A stretch of 64,000 nucleotides of DNA from VBDM01 sp035651815. Its GTDB lineage: Bacteria > Pseudomonadota > Gammaproteobacteria > Burkholderiales > SG8-39. The position numbers and the translations under genes were made by a program. The stretch is taken from NCBI GenBank assembly GCA_035651815.1, contig DASRFB010000089.1, positions 1-64,000 of the forward strand. The letters are read 5' to 3'. The notes below the pieces were generated by a model. The model was not told the origin of the DNA, made no database searches, and saw nothing but the letters and a program-made list of their open reading frames with translations. Positions 58,519-64,000 of this stretch are shown here, piece after piece. The stretch's first letter is position 1, and each line of letters begins with the position of its first letter.

Positions 58519-59466
58519 CTACGGCAGGGTGAACCGGGCGACCTCGACCTTCACGTAGGGAACCAGGTCGACCAACCGCTCGTTGTAGACCACGCGCACG
58601 GCCGCGGCGTTGCCGATGACGAGCGAGAATGGCGGGTGCCCGGACACCACGCGCCGGCTGCCGGCGTGGTTGAGCTGCGCCATCAGCAGCTTGCCGTCGC
58701 CGTCGTTGATCTCGACCCACGAGTCGTCGGCGAACTCCATGACGATCCGGCCCTGGCCGGCGATGCTCTTCACGTCCTTCGCGACCGGCGCCGGCGCGGC
58801 GCTGCTCGCGGTCTTCGCGGCGGGGGCCGGGGCGCTCGCGCTCTTCGGCGCCGGAGCGGGCGGCGCGGCGATCGCCGGCTTGGCGGGCGGGGCGCCGTTC
58901 TGCGCGAGGCTGGTAGCGGCCTTGGGGATCTCGTGGCTCGCGGGCGCCGGCTTCTCCGCCTGCACGCGCGTGACGGGCGCCGGCTCGGTGGCCGCGGGCG
59001 ACTGCGCCGCATCGGCGACGTCGGCGACCTCGGCCGGCGCCGAGCGCTTGGGCAGCGACGGCAGCCCGCCCGAATGCCATTCGTACAGCACGCCGCCGAC
59101 GGCGACGAGCACGAGCGCCGACATGACCGCGTACAGGCGCGTGCCGCGGCGGCGGCGCGTGCCGTCGGGGAAAGGCACGCGCTTCGCGCGCAGATCGACC
59201 GTCGCGGTGCCCGGGATCTGACGCGCCTCGAGCGACTTCAGCAGCGGCTCGGCGTCGATCTCGAGCAGCTTCGCGTAGCCGCGCACCATGCCGCGCACGA
59301 ACGTCGTCCCCGGCAACCGCGAGAACTCCTCGGCCTCGAGCGCCTCGATCTGGCGCACCGCGTACTTGAGCCGCTGCGCGACGTCCGCGACCGTGAGCTT
59401 GCGCTCGGCGCGCAGGCGCGCGAGCAGCCGCCCGGGCGCGACGTCCGCGGTAACCGCGTCGCTCAT
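58519..59466 (-). CDS. rodZ: RodZ-like cell shape protein
   Basis: This 315-residue bitopic protein links MreB to the elongasome. It has an N-terminal HTH_25 domain (GRLLARLRAERKLTVADVAQ, LPGTTFVRGMVRGYAKLL), a helix at about 120-140 (LYAVMSALVLVAVGGVLYEW), a long Ala/Pro/Lys-rich periplasmic linker and a C-terminal DUF4115 domain (DDSWVEINDGDGKLLMAQL, GHPPFSLVIGNAAAVRVVY). ATG 59466 overlaps the pilW stop (ATGA). Confidence 0.9.
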   Translation of the reverse strand: MSDAVTADVAPGRLLARLRAERKLTVADVAQRLKYAVRQIEALEAEEFSRLPGTTFVRGMVRGYAKLLEIDAEPLLKSLEARQIPGTATVDLRAKRVPFPDGTRRRRGTRLYAVMSALVLVAVGGVLYEWHSGGLPSLPKRSAPAEVADVADAAQSPAATEPAPVTRVQAEKPAPASHEIPKAATSLAQNGAPPAKPAIAAPPAPAPKSASAPAPAAKTASSAAPAPVAKDVKSIAGQGRIVMEFADDSWVEINDGDGKLLMAQLNHAGSRRVVSGHPPFSLVIGNAAAVRVVYNERLVDLVPYVKVEVARFTLP

Positions 59467-60242
59467 TCGTATCTCCCCTTCTGCAGTTGCTGGTATTCCG
59501 CCGATCCGGCGAAGCGGCGCCGAAGCTGTGTCGCGTACGAGCCTTCGGCGACCCGATCGCCGAGCCTGCGCTCGATGCGCAACGCGAGCCAGAGCGACTC
59601 GGCGGTCGGCTCCACCGCCTTGTTGAAGCGCCCGACCAGCGCGCGTGCGTCGCGCAGCTCGCCGCGGCGGTACCTGAGCTGCGCCAGGCCGATCAGCGCC
59701 GGCGGATACGTCGGGTCGAGGCGCAGCGCGCGGTCGTAGAAGTCGAGCGCGTCCTTCGGATTCTTCTTCTGCACGCACCCGGCGGCGAGGGCGTACGTCT
59801 TCTGCGGCCGCGCATAGAGCGGATTGCGCACGGCGTTCATGAAGTAGCGCACCGACTCGTCCTCGCGGCCGGTCCGGCACAGGAACCAGCCGTAGTTGTG
59901 GTTGGTGTCGGCGTCGTTCGGATCGATGCGCAGCGCGCGCTCGAACGCGCGCTCGGCGTCGGAGTTCTCGCGCAGATCCATCTGCACCAGGCCGAGGACG
60001 TTGTACGCCGGCGCGTAACCCGAGTCGGCGCGCAGCGCGCGGCGCGCTTCCTCGAGCGCCACGCCGAGGTTGCCGCGCTCGAGATAGGCGGCGGCGAGCT
60101 CGGTGTGTGCGCGCGCGCGTTCGCGCGGTGCCGCGACGTCGCCGATGACGGGACCGGTGTCGTCGCCCCCGCCGGAGCCCGCGCAGCCGGCGAGCTGGCA
60201 CGCGACGAGCAGCGCGAGCGCGAGCGACCGCGCAACGCTCAC
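59463..60242 (-). CDS. pilW: Type IV pilus biogenesis/stability lipoprotein PilW
   Basis: This 259-residue lipoprotein (lipobox LAGC near residue 19) carries about six TPR repeats (RARAHTELAAAYLERGNLGVA, AYNVLGLVQMDLRENSDAERA, NHNYGWFLCRTGREDESVRYF). PilW/PilF is the pilotin that helps the PilQ secretin reach the outer membrane. GTG 60242 overlaps the rlmN stop by 4 bases. The rlmN-pilW-rodZ-ispG order is standard. Confidence 0.92.
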   Translation of the reverse strand: MSVARSLALALLVACQLAGCAGSGGGDDTGPVIGDVAAPRERARAHTELAAAYLERGNLGVALEEARRALRADSGYAPAYNVLGLVQMDLRENSDAERAFERALRIDPNDADTNHNYGWFLCRTGREDESVRYFMNAVRNPLYARPQKTYALAAGCVQKKNPKDALDFYDRALRLDPTYPPALIGLAQLRYRRGELRDARALVGRFNKAVEPTAESLWLALRIERRLGDRVAEGSYATQLRRRFAGSAEYQQLQKGRYE

Positions 60243-61327
60243 GAGGCGAGCCTCGCCAGGCGCACCGTCTTGCGCGTACGGTCGCGGATCTGCCCGGCGA
60301 GCTGGCCGCAGGCGGCGTCGATCTCGTCGCCGCGCGTCTTGCGGGTCGTGGTGACCACGCCGGCGGCGTTCAGCGTCTCCTGGAAGCGCCGGATCGTCTC
60401 GCGCGGCGAGCGCTCGAAGCCCGAGTCGGGGAACGGGTTGAACGGGATCAGGTTGATCTTGCAGGGCACGCGCTGCGCGATCCCGATCAGCTCGCGCGCG
60501 TGGTCCTCGCCGTCGTTCACCCCGCGCAGCATGACGTACTCGAAGGTGATGAAGTCGCGCGGCGCGCGCTCGAGATAGCGGTTGCAGGCGTCGAGCAGCT
60601 CGGCCAGCGGGTACTTGCGGTTGATCGGCATCAGCCGGTCGCGCAGCGCGTCGTTCGGCGCGTGCAGCGAGACCGCGAGCGCCACGGGACATTCGTCGCG
60701 CAGCCGGTCGATCATCGGCACGATCCCCGACGTCGACACCGTCACCCGCCGCCGCGACAGCCCGTAGGCGTCGCCGTCGAGCATCAGCCCGAGCGCGGCC
60801 ACGGTCGGCTCGAAGTTGAGCAGCGGCTCGCCCATGCCCATCATGACGACGTTGGTGATCCTGCGCTCGCCGTCGGCGCCCGCCGCGCCGTCCAGGCTGC
60901 GGCTCGCGAGCCACAGCTGGCCCACGATCTCGCCCACGCCGAGGTTGCGGTTGAATCCCTGACGGCCGGTCGAGCAGAACCCGCACGCGAGCGTACAGCC
61001 GGCCTGCGTGGACACGCACAGCGTGCCGCGTGCGGCCTCGGGAATGAAGACGCTCTCGATCGCGTTGTCGGCGCCGATGTCGAGCAGCCACTTGCGCGTG
61101 CCGTCCTCCGCGGTGGTGTCGCTCACGACGCGCGGCGCGCGCACCACCGCCTCGCGCGCCAGCTTCTCGCGGAAGCCCTTCGCGAGGTCGCTCATGCGCG
61201 CGAAGTCGGGTTCGCCGAACCGGTGCAGCCAGCGCTTGAGCTGCCGCGCGCGGAACGGTTTCTCGCCTAGCCCGGCGACGAAGCGCTCAAGCGCCGCGCC
61301 GTCCAGATCGAGAAGGTTGATGCTCAC
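60239..61327 (-). CDS. rlmN: Dual-specificity 23S rRNA/tRNA adenine-C2 methyltransferase RlmN
   Basis: This 362-residue radical-SAM enzyme methylates A2503 in 23S rRNA and A37 in some tRNAs. The cluster motif CxxxCxxC is CTLACGFC in STQAGCTLACGFCSTGRQGF, followed by NVVMMGMGEPLLN and PFNPFPDSGFERS. The catalytic Cys is in the C-terminal DIDAACGQL-type block. The start is GTG 61327, overlapping the ndk stop by 4 bases. Confidence 0.96.
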   Translation of the reverse strand: MSINLLDLDGAALERFVAGLGEKPFRARQLKRWLHRFGEPDFARMSDLAKGFREKLAREAVVRAPRVVSDTTAEDGTRKWLLDIGADNAIESVFIPEAARGTLCVSTQAGCTLACGFCSTGRQGFNRNLGVGEIVGQLWLASRSLDGAAGADGERRITNVVMMGMGEPLLNFEPTVAALGLMLDGDAYGLSRRRVTVSTSGIVPMIDRLRDECPVALAVSLHAPNDALRDRLMPINRKYPLAELLDACNRYLERAPRDFITFEYVMLRGVNDGEDHARELIGIAQRVPCKINLIPFNPFPDSGFERSPRETIRRFQETLNAAGVVTTTRKTRGDEIDAACGQLAGQIRDRTRKTVRLARLAS

Positions 61328-61794
61328 GACGTGGCGCGCTCCGGCTCCGGCTTGCGCGCGCTGGCGACGCGGCGGGGGAACACCTCGCACGCGGGGAAGA
61401 AATAGGCGATCTCGATGCGTGCGTTCTCGACGCTGTCGGAGCCGTGCACCGCGTTCGCGTCGATGCTCTCGGCGAAGTCGGCGCGGAGGGTGCCTTTGTC
61501 CGCCTTGCGCGGGTCGGTCGCGCCCATCAGCTCGCGGTTGCGGGCGACCGCGTTCTCCCCCTCGAGCACCTGCACCATGATCGGCCCGGAAATCATGAAC
61601 TGGACCAGGTCCCGGAAGAACGGCCGCTCGCGATGGACCGCGTAGAAGCCCTCGGCCTCCCGCTCGGACAGATGCATCATCCTGGCGGCGACGATCCGCA
61701 GCCCGGCTTTCTCGAACCGGGAGTAGATCTGTCCGATGACGTTCTTGGCCACCGCGTCGGGCTTGACGATGGACAGGGTTCTTTCAATGGCCAT
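61324..61794 (-). CDS. ndk: Nucleoside diphosphate kinase
   Basis: This 156-residue enzyme balances nucleoside triphosphate pools. The catalytic His is in NAVHGSDSVENA, and ERTLSIVKPDAVAKNVIGQI and PIMVQVLEGENAV are canonical. It is about 15 residues longer than usual; after FFPACEVF it carries a basic tail (PRRVASARKPEPERATS). It is the first gene of the long minus-strand run; the 5' region is AT-rich with TATAAC/TAAAAT on the minus strand near 61840-61849. Confidence 0.96.
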   Translation of the reverse strand: MAIERTLSIVKPDAVAKNVIGQIYSRFEKAGLRIVAARMMHLSEREAEGFYAVHRERPFFRDLVQFMISGPIMVQVLEGENAVARNRELMGATDPRKADKGTLRADFAESIDANAVHGSDSVENARIEIAYFFPACEVFPRRVASARKPEPERATS

Positions 61795-61916
61795 GCGGCT
61801 CTCCAGTCGATTTCCTGCGATTTCTCGAATTTGCTAACGTTATATTTTAACAGGCTTTTGGCGCGGTGGCGGCGGTTTCCCGAAAAATCCACGCGGGCCT
61901 TTTGGCGCAGCCCGAT

Positions 61917-62038
61917 TTGAACGAGTCAGCTATCCGTCAGGATACGCTCAGGATTCTGAAAGCAGTAGGGCGTACAGTTCGCCTCGTAGTCTCTTTCCTC
62001 CTCTGTGGCGTGGGGGCGAATCGTCCCCACGCTTTTTT
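61917..62038 (+). ncRNA. Candidate small RNA or transcription attenuator upstream of the response regulator
   Basis: A TTGAAC (61917-61922) could be a -35 box with a weak GATACG near 61941. The roughly 95-base stretch that follows contains two short perfect hairpins, an anti-Shine-Dalgarno-like TTCCTCCTC, and ends in a strong terminator (GCGTGGGG 62008-62015, CCCCACGC 62025-62032, TTTTTT 62033-62038). Either a stand-alone regulator RNA or an attenuated leader of the two-component operon would fit. The promoter is the weak part. Confidence 0.45.
62008..62038 (+). terminator. Rho-independent terminator before the response regulator
   Basis: An 8-bp perfect stem (GCGTGGGG/CCCCACGC) with a 9-base loop is followed by six T residues. 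No upstream plus-strand protein gene ends here. Confidence 0.9.
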
Positions 62039-62130
62039 CTTTCCTGAACCGTGATCGTATGCAAACCGTCGGGAAGGACGAGCCCGTAGCGCGTGCTATG
62101 CTCCCTCGGGACGCCTCTTCACAGAACGGC

Positions 62131-62853
62131 ATGCGAGTACTCATCGTAGAAGACGACAAGGCGCTGGCCGACGGCCTCACGCGCACGCTGAAGCAATCGG
62201 GCTATGCGGTCGACCACGCCGCGACCGGAGAGCTGGCGCTGCGCGCCTGCGCCGAAGAGCACTACGACCTCATCGTCCTCGACATCAGCCTGCCCGCGAT
62301 CGACGGCTTCGAGGTCCTGCGGCAGCTGCGGCGCAACCACCGCGCCGGCAGCATCCTCATCCTGACCGCGCACGACTCCGAGGCCGACCGCGTTCGCGGG
62401 CTCGACCTCGGCGCCGACGACTACGTCACCAAGCCGTTCTCGCTGCCCGAGCTGGAGGCGCGCGTGCGCGCGCTGATCCGCCGCAGCCAGGCCGTGCGCA
62501 GCCCGAAGCTGCGCTTCGGCGGCCTGACCGTCGACACTGTCGCGCGGCGCGCGAGCATCGGCGCCGAGCCGCTCGACCTGACGCCGCGGGAGTGGGCGGT
62601 GCTCGAGTACCTGCTGATGCGCATCGGCCAGGTCGTGAGCAAGGAGCACATGCTGCAGGCGATGTGCAGCTGGGACGACTCGCTCACGCACAACGCCGTC
62701 GAGGTGTACATCTCGCGGCTGCGCTCCAAGCTCCAGCATGCCGGCATCCGCATCCGCACGGTGCGTGGGTTCGGCTACATGGTGGAGGACCCGGATACCG
62801 CCGAGACCGGCACCCCGGTGCCGGCCGCCGCGGACAGGCCGGGCATGCGCTGA
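62131..62853 (+). CDS. OmpR-family response regulator (TctD/QseB-like)
   Basis: This 240-residue protein has a receiver domain (1-115) with phospho-acceptor Asp51 (LIVLDISLPAIDG), acidic pair D8-D9 and Lys in DYVTKPFSLPEL, and a winged-helix DNA-binding domain (about 128-225, LDLTPREWAVLEYLLMR, EVYISRLRSKL, IRTVRGFGYMVE). ATG 62131 begins the family core MRVLIVEDD; earlier in-frame starts lack homology. It is followed 2 bases later by its sensor kinase. Such pairs often control tricarboxylate or envelope-stress genes; the target is not known here. Confidence 0.93.
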   Translation: MRVLIVEDDKALADGLTRTLKQSGYAVDHAATGELALRACAEEHYDLIVLDISLPAIDGFEVLRQLRRNHRAGSILILTAHDSEADRVRGLDLGADDYVTKPFSLPELEARVRALIRRSQAVRSPKLRFGGLTVDTVARRASIGAEPLDLTPREWAVLEYLLMRIGQVVSKEHMLQAMCSWDDSLTHNAVEVYISRLRSKLQHAGIRIRTVRGFGYMVEDPDTAETGTPVPAAADRPGMR

Positions 62854-62855
62854 CA

Positions 62856-64000
62856 GTGCCGCGCTCCCGCAGCCTCAGGCAGCGGCTGACCTATTGGCTG
62901 TTCGGTCCGCTGCTCTTGCTGGTCGGAGCCGGGACCTTCGCCTCGTACCGCATCGCGCTGAACGCGGCGAACGATGCCTACGACAGCGCGCTGCTCGATC
63001 CGGCGCTCGCGATCGCGAGCCACGTTCGGCGCGCCGGCGGCCGCCTCGAGCTGGACCTGCCGAACGTCGCCCTCGAGGCGCTCCGCTACGACGCCCAGGA
63101 CCGCGTGTTCCTGCAGGTGCGCGGCCCGGGAGGTGAGCTGATCGCGGGCAGCCCGCAGCTGCCTTCCCCGCCCGAGCACATCGGGCCGGAGCGCCATCTC
63201 TTCTACGACGCGAAGCTCGACACCGAGCGCGTGCGCGTCGCCGCGCTCGCGGTGCGCTCGGACACGGGCATCGTGCTGGTGCAGGTCGCCGAGACCTTCG
63301 TGAAGCGCGACAAGCTGGTGCTGGAGCTACTCATCGCGTCGACGCTGCCCCAGGTCATGATCGCGATCGCCGCGGTCGCTCTGTTCTGGTTCGGGATCGG
63401 CCGCGGTCTCACGCCGCTCGACCGCCTGAGCGAGGAGATCGCGGCGCGCTCGCCGCGCGATCTGCGCGCGGTGCACGAGGAAGGTCAGCCGCTCGAGGTG
63501 AAGCCGCTCGTCGTCGCGCTCAACCGCCTGCTGTCGCGGCTCTCCGCCGCGATCGAGTCGCAGCAGCGCTTCATCGCCAACGCCGCGCACCAGCTGCGCA
63601 CGCCGCTCGCGGGTCTCAAGACGCACGCCGAGCTCGCGCGCCGGCAGCCGTCCACGGTCGAGCTGAGGGCGCTGCTCGACATGATCGCGGGCGAGACCGA
63701 GCGCACCAGCCATCTGATCAACCAGCTGCTCACGCTCGCGCGCGCCGAGCCGCAGGAGGCGCACGCGGGGGCCGGACAGCCGGTCAACCTGCACGAGCAG
63801 GTGGGGCGCGACGTGCGCGAATGGGTGCAGCGCGCGCTCGAGAAGAACATCGACCTCGGATTCGAGCTGCAGGATGCGTGGACGCTGGGCCAGCCGCTGC
63901 TGGTGCGCGAGCTGGTCGGCAACCTTCTCGACAACGCCCTCGCCTACACCCATCCGGGAGGCGCCGTGACCGTGCGCACGCGCGAGAGCGGCGCCGAGGC
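62856..64000 (+). CDS. Sensor histidine kinase, TctE-like (3' partial)
   Basis: GTG 62856 begins a frame that stays open to the window end, giving 381 residues. Helix 1 (about 14-31, WLFGPLLLLVGAGTFASY) is followed by a 2CSK_N-type periplasmic domain (NDAYDSALLDPALAIASHVR). Helix 2 (about 165-183, MIAIAAVALFWFGIG) leads to a HAMP-like segment and the HisKA domain with phospho-acceptor His245 (FIANAAHQLRTPLAGLKTHAE). The N-box NLLDNALAYTHPGG starts the ATPase domain, cut by the window edge. It partners the regulator 2 bases upstream. Confidence 0.92.
   Translation, partial: MPRSRSLRQRLTYWLFGPLLLLVGAGTFASYRIALNAANDAYDSALLDPALAIASHVRRAGGRLELDLPNVALEALRYDAQDRVFLQVRGPGGELIAGSPQLPSPPEHIGPERHLFYDAKLDTERVRVAALAVRSDTGIVLVQVAETFVKRDKLVLELLIASTLPQVMIAIAAVALFWFGIGRGLTPLDRLSEEIAARSPRDLRAVHEEGQPLEVKPLVVALNRLLSRLSAAIESQQRFIANAAHQLRTPLAGLKTHAELARRQPSTVELRALLDMIAGETERTSHLINQLLTLARAEPQEAHAGAGQPVNLHEQVGRDVREWVQRALEKNIDLGFELQDAWTLGQPLLVRELVGNLLDNALAYTHPGGAVTVRTRESGAE

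Larger units (their letters stand above)
61795..62130. other. Intergenic region between ndk and the response regulator
   Basis: I see no convincing protein gene. From left to right it holds the AT-rich ndk promoter region (about 61835-61850), then a structured plus-strand stretch with hairpins TATCC/GGATA (61931-61944) and TCAG/CTGA (61948-61959), a pyrimidine-rich TTTCCTCCTC near 61994-62003, and a strong terminator (62008-62038). Confidence 0.7.

Noticed and set aside
61866..62054. 62-residue ORF on the plus strand before the response regulator
   Set aside because: It runs through the terminator stem and its residues reflect the hairpin; no ribosome-binding site.

Overview
The window is chromosomal DNA of very high GC content from a betaproteobacterium I cannot place further. 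The evidence is gene order: rpsF-priB-rpsR-rplI next to dnaB; the run ndk-rlmN-pilW-rodZ-ispG-hisS-yfgM-bamB-der-hfq-hflX-hflK-hflC-DUF2065-hisZ-purA; and an aerobic benzoyl-CoA (box) locus with a BoxR/BzdR-type regulator. Genes are tightly packed. Many overlap by 4 bases (ATGA or GTGA) and GTG/TTG starts are common. I saw no insertion sequence, prophage, CRISPR array or rRNA operon. One tRNA gene, tRNA-Leu(CAG), is present.

Layout. 1-11.4 kb: envelope, secreted and stress genes (a beta-helix protein cut by the left edge, DoxX, an ECF sigma/anti-sigma pair, a MuiA-like protein, an MFS transporter, PsiF, DUF4124, a secreted propeller-like protein, DUF1761, a 1-Cys peroxiredoxin, a lipoprotein). 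11.4-20 kb: aromatic degradation (benzoate-CoA ligase, gamma-glutamyltransferase-like protein, flavodoxin, boxR, boxC, boxB). boxA, the usual reductase partner of BoxB, is not in the window. 20-21 kb: an XRE-type regulator and a PAS-GGDEF diguanylate cyclase. 21-25.4 kb: a flavinylation module (ApbE, PepSY protein, FMN-binding protein, porin) divergent from bacterioferritin-associated ferredoxin and bacterioferritin, with Fur-like and FNR-like motifs between them. 25.5-34.7 kb: histidine phosphatase, FecR-like protein, dnaB, the small ribosomal operon, DUF3606, DUF3750, rlmB and rnr. 34.8-35.7 kb: tRNA-Leu and a MipA-like gene without a recognisable start codon.

35.7-46.3 kb is a 12-gene aryl-polyene-like cluster on the minus strand: acyl carrier protein, acyl ligase, hotdog dehydratase, LpxL-type acyltransferase, LolA-like protein, MMPL exporter, NodB-type deacetylase, methyltransferase, ketosynthase, ketosynthase/chain-length factor, second dehydratase and ketoreductase. 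It could make and export a polyene-type lipid, but it is smaller than the well-known clusters and carries an unexpected deacetylase.

46.5-61.8 kb is the conserved housekeeping run from purA back to ndk, all on the minus strand. The right end carries a candidate structured RNA or attenuator with a strong terminator, then a TctD/QseB-type response regulator and the first 1.1 kb of its sensor kinase, cut by the window edge.

The parts most worth a second look are the iron/flavin module at 21-25.4 kb, the box locus with a flavodoxin but no boxA, the compact polyene-like cluster, the MipA start, and the terminator-ended element before the two-component system.
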